This document shows, piece by piece, positions 40,506 through 47,823 of a stretch of 64,000 bases of DNA. The notes beneath the pieces are model-generated. The model had not been told where the DNA came from. It worked only from the letters and a program-made list of their open reading frames with translations, and made no database searches. The stretch is from contig NZ_FRBQ01000001.1 of NCBI RefSeq assembly GCF_900142655.1, positions 498,115-562,114 of the forward strand, read 5' to 3'. The stretch's first letter is position 1; every line of letters starts with the position of its first letter. The DNA comes from Phytopseudomonas punonensis. Its GTDB lineage: Bacteria > Pseudomonadota > Gammaproteobacteria > Pseudomonadales > Pseudomonadaceae. The translations under genes and the position numbers were made by a program.

Positions 40506-41626
40506 TTTTTACTCTCGCCGTAATATTCTACAAATGCACATAGCGCAGCAAAAAAAATATCAATATCCGCCAGGTTTATATTGCTAGCATTTTTTATGTT
40601 GGTCATGTATGCGCCAAGCATTTCTTCATAAGAGTAGAAGTCTAGAGTGTAATCATTTTCTTTAATAAATGTTTTTATTATTTGGTGTTCGTTGTTGCTC
40701 ATGTCCTTTAGGAGTTCGAAGGTATTCCTAATGTGATTTTCGTGGTTTCGTTGAACCCCCAGAGGGATGCGAAATTTTCGTGTTAGCTCTAATGAATTAT
40801 TGCGCCAAAGCTCGAATGTTTTTTGCTCTGTCTCAATAATATTAAGTGCTTTTTTTATTTCGGCACCCTCAACCCTTTTTGTTTTGTCGAGCAGGTTGAT
40901 GATTTTTCCTTGGTTATATATGGCTTCAACATCTCTAAAGAGACTTAGAAGAAGCTCGACCGCAGCTGAGTGGTCTGGAATATTAGGGAATTTTCTATGC
41001 ATCAACCCGACTAATATGTCTTTTTGAGAGTTTTTGTTGCGGGGGAAATCTACCCACTGAATATGTAGACTGCTGAACTCTGCTTCGCTGAAGGTGCTTG
41101 CTTCTTTAGTGCAGTGTTCATGTACCTTTTCTTTTATTTTATTTTTTATCTCTTCAGGTATGTCATCATAACGGCTTTTGCTGTTTTGCTCATTGAGAAG
41201 GTGGACTACGTCGGTTTTGCCTGTTAGCTTTTCTGCTTTTTTTGGTGAGTAGCTTAATTTGATATCAGTGTTTGATATAAAAGTTAAGCTGTGTGCGTAA
41301 TCTGTGCACTTAGGCACGGGATCGTTTCTTAAGGCATTTCCAACGTCAAGCATCTTAGCTATGACTTCGGCAAATCTCGCATCAATCGTCCACATCCCGC
41401 CTGAAAGTTTTTTTGCTTGATATGATTCAATTGCCTCTATGTTTCTGAGGCAATCCGATCTATAGCAAAACAAAAAATCATCATGATGCTCGATGCATAA
41501 GAAAAACTCTCGACGGCTAATTTCTGCGTAGTTGTTTAGCAATAAGTACAGCGCGCAGTTGCGTTGAAACTCAAAGCCTAGCAGCGCCTCTACGCCAGAA
41601 TTCGCTGCTCTACTTTTTTTGGTCAA
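40502..41626 (-). CDS. DUF4297/Cap4-like nuclease-domain protein (Lamassu LmuA-like)
   Basis: 374 aa, AT-rich. The N-terminal 80 residues follow the Cap4/DUF4297 endonuclease pattern: GVEALLGFEFQRNCALYLLL, then CIEHHDDFLF (Asp49/Asp50) and ESYQAKKL (Gln70-x-Lys72), a PD-(D/E)xK core. The C-terminal two thirds are helical and unrecognised. In Lamassu-Cap4 and CBASS systems this nuclease degrades DNA and kills or cures the cell on activation. It is translationally coupled to the SMC-like gene. The upstream gap is only 78 bp after the NERD gene. If the motif reading is wrong, it remains a protein of unknown function paired with an ATPase. Confidence 0.7.
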   Translation of the reverse strand: MTKKSRAANSGVEALLGFEFQRNCALYLLLNNYAEISRREFFLCIEHHDDFLFCYRSDCLRNIEAIESYQAKKLSGGMWTIDARFAEVIAKMLDVGNALRNDPVPKCTDYAHSLTFISNTDIKLSYSPKKAEKLTGKTDVVHLLNEQNSKSRYDDIPEEIKNKIKEKVHEHCTKEASTFSEAEFSSLHIQWVDFPRNKNSQKDILVGLMHRKFPNIPDHSAAVELLLSLFRDVEAIYNQGKIINLLDKTKRVEGAEIKKALNIIETEQKTFELWRNNSLELTRKFRIPLGVQRNHENHIRNTFELLKDMSNNEHQIIKTFIKENDYTLDFYSYEEMLGAYMTNIKNASNINLADIDIFFAALCAFVEYYGESKK

Positions 41627-41704
41627 GGTCTCACCTTTAACACTAGGGATATGGGGCGGATGTATTTACGAGCGCGCCTTACACTGGTGTCCTAGCTGTT
41701 TCTT

Positions 41705-42475
41705 TCAAAAACTTTGTATCGTTCGACACTTTGGAAACCAAGAGCACCCCCAAAACTGCTGTCCTGCTTTTGATCCTGATTTCACTGTGCGAATCAACAA
41801 TTCGTTACCGCACCTTGGACATTGCCGCTCGGCTGTAGGATCGCTACGGCGCTTGAGGTTTTGCACGTGCTCGCGGTGAGTGGCGAGCGTCGGTGTACGG
41901 CGGCCGGTTTGCAGTGCGTGCAGCATCGCGTCGACTTCAGCCTCGCTAAAGACCGCCCGTTGGAATGACTGGATGTAGCGGATAAAGCCAATGCCTTGGG
42001 TCACATTGGCCGGCACTTCTGTTTTGAAGGTGCTGCCGCCTATGAAGGTGATGACCGAGTGCAGGTGCTCGGGATTAGCGCCAAGGGTAGCTTCCAGAGC
42101 TTTGAGGTGCTTGTAGTTCTGGCGTAGTGGGTTCTGGAATTTGAAGGTGCGTTTGTAGAGCTTCTGCGTCCACTGCGCCTGCTTCTCGCTGCCGAAGATC
42201 CAGCCGCTCATGTTCTTCGTTTCCAGCACGAAGATGCCGTAGGGCGAGAGAAAGACGTGATCGATCTGCGTAGTGCCGTCGGGGGTATTCAGGGTGACGT
42301 TATGCAGGCGGCGGTAGGTTCGCTCATCGAGTTGTCTGTGCGCGAAGAAGCGCACCAGCAGCTCGCCGATATGGCCCTTGGCCCATGGCGATTTGAGCAG
42401 GCCGATCAGCACGGCCGCGGGGATGAACCAGGCCAGCATGCCCCAGACCTGGCCGATAATCGGGCTGTAATCCAT
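41705..42475 (-). CDS. NERD-domain protein with C-terminal topoisomerase-type zinc finger
   Basis: 256 aa from ATG 42475, chosen because AAGGAAG lies just upstream and the frame before it lacks conservation. It has one membrane helix (QVWGMLAWFIPAAVLIGLL) and then a NERD domain at about 35-150, with the nuclease-like TTQIDHVFLSPYGIFVLETK (Asp, Glu, Lys). The C-terminus is a zinc finger of topoisomerase I type (CPRCGNELLIRT, GCSWFPKC). GC content is near the host's, unlike the two genes downstream, so it may not belong to the same unit. It is probably a membrane-anchored DNA-processing protein. Confidence 0.8.
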   Translation of the reverse strand: MDYSPIIGQVWGMLAWFIPAAVLIGLLKSPWAKGHIGELLVRFFAHRQLDERTYRRLHNVTLNTPDGTTQIDHVFLSPYGIFVLETKNMSGWIFGSEKQAQWTQKLYKRTFKFQNPLRQNYKHLKALEATLGANPEHLHSVITFIGGSTFKTEVPANVTQGIGFIRYIQSFQRAVFSEAEVDAMLHALQTGRRTPTLATHREHVQNLKRRSDPTAERQCPRCGNELLIRTVKSGSKAGQQFWGCSWFPKCRTIQSF

Positions 42476-42652
42476 TTTCTTCCTTGAGCCGAGCGACTTG
42501 CAGAGCGCCCGGTTGCAGGGCGTGCAGGTGTGCCGAAATCCAAAAGCCTGGCACTGGCCCGAATAATGGCTAATTGCCGCCAATGACTCAAGGGGGTCGC
42601 GACCAATGTCCTATGTCGCGATGACCTACCAAGGGCAGGCAGCTCAACGTAT

Positions 42653-43774
42653 CTAAGGTGCTATCCGGTACCGCGTGCTACGCCCACCGCCCGGCAACCG
42701 CTCGATACAGCCCTTTTCTAGCAGATCACTCAAGTGACGCGTCGCGGTGGCCTTGGAAACCTTGGCCACCGCCTGATATTGCGCTGCACTGATGCCGCCC
42801 TCGAAACCCCGCTCACCGCCATCCAGCAGCCGGTTAAGTACTTTGATCTGTTCCGCCGATAGCGCTTGGCTGCGATGTGCTTGCCAGAAGCGCGCCTTGG
42901 CCAGCACTCGGTCGATGCGCACGAGCGCCTGCTGCAAACTCTTGAGCAATGTTTCGAGAAACCACTGCAGCCAGGCGGTGATATCCAGGCCGCCTTTCTG
43001 ACTGAGTTCGAGGATGCGGTAGTAACCGGCGCGGTCATCGAGGATGCTCGCTGACATGGCGTAGAAGCGGATGACCTGTTGCTCACTTTGTGCCAAGGCC
43101 ATATCGGTGACCGCCCGCGTGAGCCTACCGTTACCATCATCGAAGGGATGCAGGGTGACGAACCAGAAATGGGCGATACCGGCACGTAAAAACGGATCGA
43201 GACTGGCGTCGCTGTAGCTACTGTTGAACCAGGCGAGAAACTCAGCCAGTTGCGCCTCAAGTACTGTGCGAGGAGGAGCTTCGAAATGGACAGTCGGCTG
43301 GTCGATCCGACCGGAAACAACCTGCATGGGCTCTTCGCCACGCAGTGCGCCGACGCGCAGCGGTCGAGCCAGCAATGGGTCATCGCCCGGGAATAACCAG
43401 CGGTGCCATGTGAACAGTCGCTGTTCGTCCAACGGCTCGTGAAGCCCACCTGTAGCATCGAGCAGCAGCTGCGCCAGACCTTCGGAGCGTGAAGTGGTGC
43501 GGCCCTCTTCGTTCAACCCCAGGCGCCGCGCCAGCGATGAGCGCACTGAGCCGACGTTCAGCTGCTCGCCCTCGATAGCTGATGAGGTAACGATGTTCTG
43601 CAGCATGGCATCCAGGCTGCTCTGCACTTCAGTATCAGCGCCCACCGCACCAAGCATGCCTAACAAGCGTCCCTGAGCCTGAGCGCAAGCGCGCAGCAGC
43701 GGCGCAAGCGTTTCGGCTTGCCAGCTGAAGCGCGGCCAGTCTGGCTGCTGCCAGATCCAGAGTCGGTTATTCAT
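42653..43774 (-). CDS. Fic-domain AMP-transferase-like protein with winged HTH
   Basis: 373 aa from ATG 43774. A longer frame to 43819 would translate the operator repeat, so the shorter start is preferred. Residues about 40-60 hold an inhibitory helix SSAIEGEQ (S-x-x-x-E-G), and about 195-215 the complete active site HPFDDGNGRLTRA. So it is a self-inhibited class II Fic enzyme able in principle to AMPylate a target. The C-terminus is a winged helix (AVAKVSKATATRHLSDLLEKGCIERL, then RSTRYRI), which may bind its own promoter. No separate antitoxin gene is adjacent. Confidence 0.88.
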   Translation of the reverse strand: MNNRLWIWQQPDWPRFSWQAETLAPLLRACAQAQGRLLGMLGAVGADTEVQSSLDAMLQNIVTSSAIEGEQLNVGSVRSSLARRLGLNEEGRTTSRSEGLAQLLLDATGGLHEPLDEQRLFTWHRWLFPGDDPLLARPLRVGALRGEEPMQVVSGRIDQPTVHFEAPPRTVLEAQLAEFLAWFNSSYSDASLDPFLRAGIAHFWFVTLHPFDDGNGRLTRAVTDMALAQSEQQVIRFYAMSASILDDRAGYYRILELSQKGGLDITAWLQWFLETLLKSLQQALVRIDRVLAKARFWQAHRSQALSAEQIKVLNRLLDGGERGFEGGISAAQYQAVAKVSKATATRHLSDLLEKGCIERLPGGGRSTRYRIAP

Positions 43775-43788
43775 AGGTGTGTTTATTT

Positions 43789-43852
43789 GTGAGCCGATTA
43801 GCGAGCCTATTCGGCTCATATGGTGAGCCGATAATGCAGCCTATTCGGCTCA
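43789..43852. promoter_or_regulatory. Two tandem 30-bp palindromic operators upstream of fic
   Basis: Units at 43789-43818 and 43823-43852 share TGAGCCGAT..A, then GCCTATTCGGCTCA, i.e. arms TGAGCCGA and TCGGCTCA, with only four to five central differences. The period is 34 bp. They end 15 bp from the fic ATG. The arrangement suits autoregulation by the Fic protein's C-terminal winged helix, or control by another regulator. Confidence 0.75.
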
Positions 43853-43918
43853 CTGTCTAATTAATGAAACCTGGTCAGGTGCTGGGGCCAACTACCTTAG
43901 CGGGATCAGTACTCAGGT

Positions 43919-44260
43919 TCATGTAGTGACAACCCTGGGAATGCCGAAGCCCGTTTTGGCTTGCTTGGCCGCAGCAGCATTGAGATCTACCGGGTTTAAA
44001 TGAGTGAGACTGATTTTGAGGCCGAATTTCTTGAATACGGCGTCTAGGGTCGCAAGGGTCGGGTTGCCGCTGTCGACCTCCAGTTGTGACAGTGCTCGCT
44101 TGGAGATTTTGCATGCGATGGCGAACCGCTCCTGGCTCACGCCTAATACGTTTTCACGTAGACGCTTAACGGCGCCGCCGAGCGTCAGTCTTCCTCCGGC
44201 AACCTCGTCGGCCACTGCTTGTATGTAAGCCTTGCGCTCCTCCAGGGTCATCTCTTTCAT
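43919..44260 (-). CDS. XRE-family antitoxin/regulator HipB-like
   Basis: 113 aa from ATG 44260, which overlaps the hipA-like stop as ATGA; an ATG four codons earlier (44272) is also possible. An XRE HTH fills about 40-95 (VLGVSQERFAIACKISKRALSQLEVDSGNPTLATLDAVFKKFGLKI). It is the second gene of the pair, after the kinase, whereas classical hipBA has the antitoxin first. It probably neutralises and represses the HipA-like kinase. Confidence 0.8.
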   Translation of the reverse strand: MKEMTLEERKAYIQAVADEVAGGRLTLGGAVKRLRENVLGVSQERFAIACKISKRALSQLEVDSGNPTLATLDAVFKKFGLKISLTHLNPVDLNAAAAKQAKTGFGIPRVVTT

Positions 44261-45579
44261 ATCAACCCCCATTCCTTCAGGCGCGCGTCTAGGTTGTTGA
44301 GCGGAATGCTGTTCGCGTTGCGAACGCTGTCTGGCAAATTCACCAGTAGATCGGGCAGCGCTCGGAAGTCCTGAGCTTTGCCACGCAGTGCATCGAAATA
44401 CAGATCCCCCGATGCTTCACCTGCCAAGTCATGGCAGGCCTGCCGCCAGTCCGGCGAGCCGGCCTTCTCGTGCTGCCATTTCGTCACTCGTGTTATGCCG
44501 TCTGGGTCGAGAACCATTGGGGCCAAATCGTAGATGGGCGCGAGCCTCAGTTTGCCTGCAGCCCGAATGATCGAGATGTTTCTGCCGTGGTTATCCGAGT
44601 TGCCCAGGATGCGGTTCAGCAGGTCTCGGGCCATGTACTCGACGGCCAGGTCAAACAGCTCACTGCCTTGCCCTGCCATCGTCCAGATCTCGCCGAGGCG
44701 CCCGAGCACGAATTCATGGGCCAGGTAGGCGCCATTCTCAGTAATGCCACACACCGAGTAGATCGACTCTACCGGGTGGCGCAGGATGCCCTGCTCGGTT
44801 ACCTCACGATCAAAGCGCGGCATCCAAAGGCTGGGCTTGTGTTCACCGTTGTCTATCAGCGCCAGCCCTTCATTCGAGATGGTGTTCATGCCGATCTCGG
44901 CGACCGCGCAGTAATACTGGTACTCCGCCCTGAGTATGTCCTTGTCGATAGCTGCTGTTCGGTTCCTGGGGAATTTCACGAACCAGTGCTGCCTGGTCTG
45001 CTCATCCGCTAGTGTGGCCTCGGCGAACATCAGGCCGTCGTGGTTTTCCGCCAACAACAGCTTGGGCGCCTCACCGCCTGCACCTGTCGCACCGCCAATG
45101 GCCGCGCCCTGCTCGTAGACATACTCCAGAAAATCCGTGTTGCGCTCAGCCACATCCTGACGGGTAAAGCCCATGGGCTGGCCCTCATCAAGGTAGGGAA
45201 AGGATTGCTTGATGCGCATATGGCCGATTGGCGATGGTGTACAACGCTCCAGGAGAAACAGCTCCATGGCGACGTCATCAGGCTTGCGGCTCGCGAAGCG
45301 CTTCTTCAAGGAGCGAAAGGCGGCACCGGCCGGGATGATATCCAACAGGAATGCCGGGTAGCCGTGCGAGGTGTTGATATTCATATCCAGGCGATGCAGG
45401 ACACTGACGGAGCTCTCGAAGAACGAGTCTTCAGATTCCATGTTGTTGAGGTAGAAATTGGTGAGGTAACCCATGATGCAGGTGCCCTCACGAGGATTTA
45501 GCGAATCCTCGAATTTCAGGCTGTAGGCATCTTGCCAGACGCCATTAGCGAACAGTTCAACGGTGAGTTCTTTGGCCAT
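44257..45579 (-). CDS. HipA-family serine/threonine kinase toxin
   Basis: 440 aa from ATG 45579 (MAKELTVELFANG, the usual HipA beginning); the open frame runs on to 45657 but through operator repeats. Kinase features: GGATGAGGEAPKLLL (P-loop), Lys in HWFVKFP, catalytic RILGNSDNHGRNISI and metal-binding Asp in LAPIYDLAPM, all apparently intact. HipA toxins phosphorylate translation factors such as aminoacyl-tRNA synthetases and halt growth. The target here is unknown. It is coupled to the HipB-like gene downstream. Confidence 0.85.
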   Translation of the reverse strand: MAKELTVELFANGVWQDAYSLKFEDSLNPREGTCIMGYLTNFYLNNMESEDSFFESSVSVLHRLDMNINTSHGYPAFLLDIIPAGAAFRSLKKRFASRKPDDVAMELFLLERCTPSPIGHMRIKQSFPYLDEGQPMGFTRQDVAERNTDFLEYVYEQGAAIGGATGAGGEAPKLLLAENHDGLMFAEATLADEQTRQHWFVKFPRNRTAAIDKDILRAEYQYYCAVAEIGMNTISNEGLALIDNGEHKPSLWMPRFDREVTEQGILRHPVESIYSVCGITENGAYLAHEFVLGRLGEIWTMAGQGSELFDLAVEYMARDLLNRILGNSDNHGRNISIIRAAGKLRLAPIYDLAPMVLDPDGITRVTKWQHEKAGSPDWRQACHDLAGEASGDLYFDALRGKAQDFRALPDLLVNLPDSVRNANSIPLNNLDARLKEWGLI

Positions 45580-45595
45580 GACCGAACCATCAATT

Positions 45596-45697
45596 GGCGC
45601 ATTACATTGCTCCAAAATATAGATCGAATGCTTATTCGGCGCAATATAATGCGTCATCTGGAGATATGCAGATGATTTGGCGCATTAGAATGCGCTG
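45596..45697. promoter_or_regulatory. Three operator repeats upstream of hipA-like gene
   Basis: Related 18-bp sites begin at 45596, 45638 and 45679 (GGCGCA, then A/T TA, one base, A, then A/T TGC). The second and third are near-palindromes (GGCGCAATATAATGCGTC; GGCGCATTAGAATGCGCT). The spacing is 42 and 41 bp, about four helical turns, so dimers would bind the same face. They are presumably bound by the HipB-like protein. Confidence 0.7.
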
Positions 45698-45765
45698 AAC
45701 GAGAGGCCGTGACTGAACGTGTATTCTTGGAATTCGGGGCTGGCGTGGCTATTTTTCGACATGAA

Positions 45766-45788
45766 AAAGCCGCGCAGTGCGCGGCTTT
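45766..45788 (-). terminator. Terminator of tRNA-Ile(CAT)
   Basis: AAAGCCGCGC (45766-45775) and GCGCGGCTTT (45779-45788) form a perfect 10-bp stem with a 3-nt loop, followed on the minus strand by TTC after the T-run. It starts 5 bp after the tRNA CCA end. Confidence 0.9.
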
Positions 45789-45793
45789 AAAGA

Positions 45794-45870
45794 TGGTGGG
45801 CCCAGCAGGACTTGAACCTGCGACCAATCGATTATGAGTCGAGTGCTCTAACCAACTGAGCTATAGGCCC
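45794..45870 (-). tRNA. tRNA with CAT anticodon, probably tRNA-Ile2 (lysidine type)
   Basis: 77 nt including CCA. Acceptor GGGCCTA/TGGGCCC, D arm GCTC/GAGC, anticodon loop CTCATAA, T arm GCAGG-TTCAAGT-CCTGC. The overall sequence resembles ileX-type tRNAs, whose CAT is modified to read AUA, more than elongator or initiator Met tRNAs. The anticodon stem CTCGA/TCGAT pairs at four of five positions (27-43 mismatched), which could mean a recombinant tRNA. Confidence 0.88.
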
Positions 45871-46114
45871 CCAGAAGGCCGGCGGAGTATACCGATGGAC
45901 TCCGCCGAGTGCCAATCCGATGCGCCATGCCCTTCCCTACGCTGGGGTCTGTTCCCGTTTCACGCGTGGCATACACTCACTAACTAATGGCTTGTAGCCA
46001 GCAAAACCGCGTGCAATCCCGCCGCCTCTTTGTTCATAATTTGCGCGACGTTCCTATCCCTCCGTGCCCTCACGCTGACGATACGAGCCCTACCAGCCTA
46101 GCCGGGCCCGCGCC

Positions 46115-47653
46115 GTGAAGAGCCAGAATTCCAAAATCACCCACCTCAGACGCCTGGTCGCGATCATGACCAGTGTGGTGGGTTTGGCCGTGGTGCTGCT
46201 CACCTACCTGCAGGTCGAGTGGGACCGGCGCGAGTCGCTGCGCCAGCATGTGGCCGATATGGAGAACCTCTCGACTGCGCTGACCCGGCAGGCGGAGTCG
46301 ACGATTCGTGATGCCCATGCCGTGCTGCTCGGCATGCAGCGCAAGTTGCAGGTGTCCGGCTATGCCCCCGAAAGCCTGAACGAGGTGTTGGAGGTGGCGC
46401 GGGCTCAGTCGTCGGTGTTGACCGACGTGCAGGGCTTCACGGTGCTGAGTGCCGAAGGCCGCCCCCTGATCACTACGGTGCCCAACCCCATCACCACGTA
46501 CTCCGCCCAAGATCGCGAGTACTTCCTTATTCAGCGCAATAACCAGGCCAGTGGCCTGTACATCGGCCCGCCCGTGCAAAGTCGCATGAGTGGCGAGTGG
46601 GTGATTTCCCTGACGCTACGCCTGAGTGATGCCAATGGTGAGTTTCGCGGCGTGGTAATGGCGACGCTGCTGGTCCAGCATTTCGTAGATTTCTACCAGA
46701 CTATCGATCTGGGCAGCCAGGGCGTGATCGGCCTGGTAAAACGTGACGGTACCCTACTGGTCAGGTCGCTAGAGTCCGTTCAGAACGCTGGTCTGAACAT
46801 GTCCAAGAGCCCTGTGTTGCGCGCGGTGAATGAACAAGGCGTGACGCGCGGCAATATGGTGCTCACGGCGATGATCGACGGTGTGAAGCGCATCTATGGC
46901 TTCGATACCAGCGACGAGTACCCCATCCTCGTGGCCGCCTCCCGAGGGGAGGAGGAGGCGATGGCTGCCTGGCGCGATCGCTCCTTGCAGAACTGGTCAT
47001 TGGCTGCCGGTGTGCTGGTCATCCTGTTTTCCATGGGTTGGCTGATCGGGCGTGCGCTGGGCCGGCAGGGGCGGATGGAAGCGCGCCTGCAGAGCATGCA
47101 CCGCGACTTGGCGCTGGCCAACCACGCGCTGGAAATCATGGCTGGTGAAGATGCCCTGACCGGCTTAGCCAACCGTCGCCGCTTGGACGAAACACTACGT
47201 GTGGCCTTCCAATCTGCCGCGGCCCAGGGCCAGCCACTGTCGTTCGTGCTGCTGGACGTCGACTACTTCAAGCGCTTCAACGATCAATATGGCCACCCGG
47301 CCGGTGACGAGGTGCTCAAAGAGGTGGCGGCAGTACTCAAGCGCCATGCCAAACGCAGCGCGGATACCACGGCACGATACGGCGGTGAGGAACTGGCGCT
47401 GGTTCTGCCTGGAGCAGAAAGCACCTCGGCCATGGCGGTCGCCGAACGCATTCGCGCGGATGTCGAGGCACTGGCAATCGTCAACGAGGGCTCGCCCTAC
47501 GCCCGCCTGACGCTTAGCGTCGGCGTCGCCACCTGTGTACCGGGGCGCGATATGCCGGAGCCAGCCGACCTGGTCGCGGCTGCGGATGTGGCACTTTATG
47601 TCGCCAAAGGCGAAGGTCGTAACCGGGTAATCCTCGGCAAGAATCCAGCCTGA
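46115..47653 (+). CDS. Membrane diguanylate cyclase with dCACHE-like sensor
   Basis: 512 aa from GTG 46115. A first membrane helix (LVAIMTSVVGLAVVLLTYL) precedes a periplasmic double-CACHE-like domain at about 35-280 (REYFLIQRNNQASGLYIGPPVQSRMSGEWVISLTLRL). A second helix follows (LAAGVLVILFSMGWLIG, about 290-308). The GGDEF domain has active site RYGGEELALVL at about 420, and LANRRRLDE and DVDYFKRFND upstream. GGEEL is a functional variant. It should make c-di-GMP in response to a small extracellular ligand. It starts the segment right of the tRNA, divergent from it. Confidence 0.88.
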   Translation: MKSQNSKITHLRRLVAIMTSVVGLAVVLLTYLQVEWDRRESLRQHVADMENLSTALTRQAESTIRDAHAVLLGMQRKLQVSGYAPESLNEVLEVARAQSSVLTDVQGFTVLSAEGRPLITTVPNPITTYSAQDREYFLIQRNNQASGLYIGPPVQSRMSGEWVISLTLRLSDANGEFRGVVMATLLVQHFVDFYQTIDLGSQGVIGLVKRDGTLLVRSLESVQNAGLNMSKSPVLRAVNEQGVTRGNMVLTAMIDGVKRIYGFDTSDEYPILVAASRGEEEAMAAWRDRSLQNWSLAAGVLVILFSMGWLIGRALGRQGRMEARLQSMHRDLALANHALEIMAGEDALTGLANRRRLDETLRVAFQSAAAQGQPLSFVLLDVDYFKRFNDQYGHPAGDEVLKEVAAVLKRHAKRSADTTARYGGEELALVLPGAESTSAMAVAERIRADVEALAIVNEGSPYARLTLSVGVATCVPGRDMPEPADLVAAADVALYVAKGEGRNRVILGKNPA

Positions 47654-47823
47654 CCCGGCCACCAGTGGCCATGCCCAACTTTTTGCTGGGCAACGACTAC
47701 AAAAACGCTAATTTCGCTATCTCCCACCTCTGAACACAATGGCCTCAACGCACGAACGGCTCGTGCGCTCGGCCAGGGTCTCCCTGACCATGGGCGCCGA
47801 GCCTCCTTCAGAGGGACGCAACG

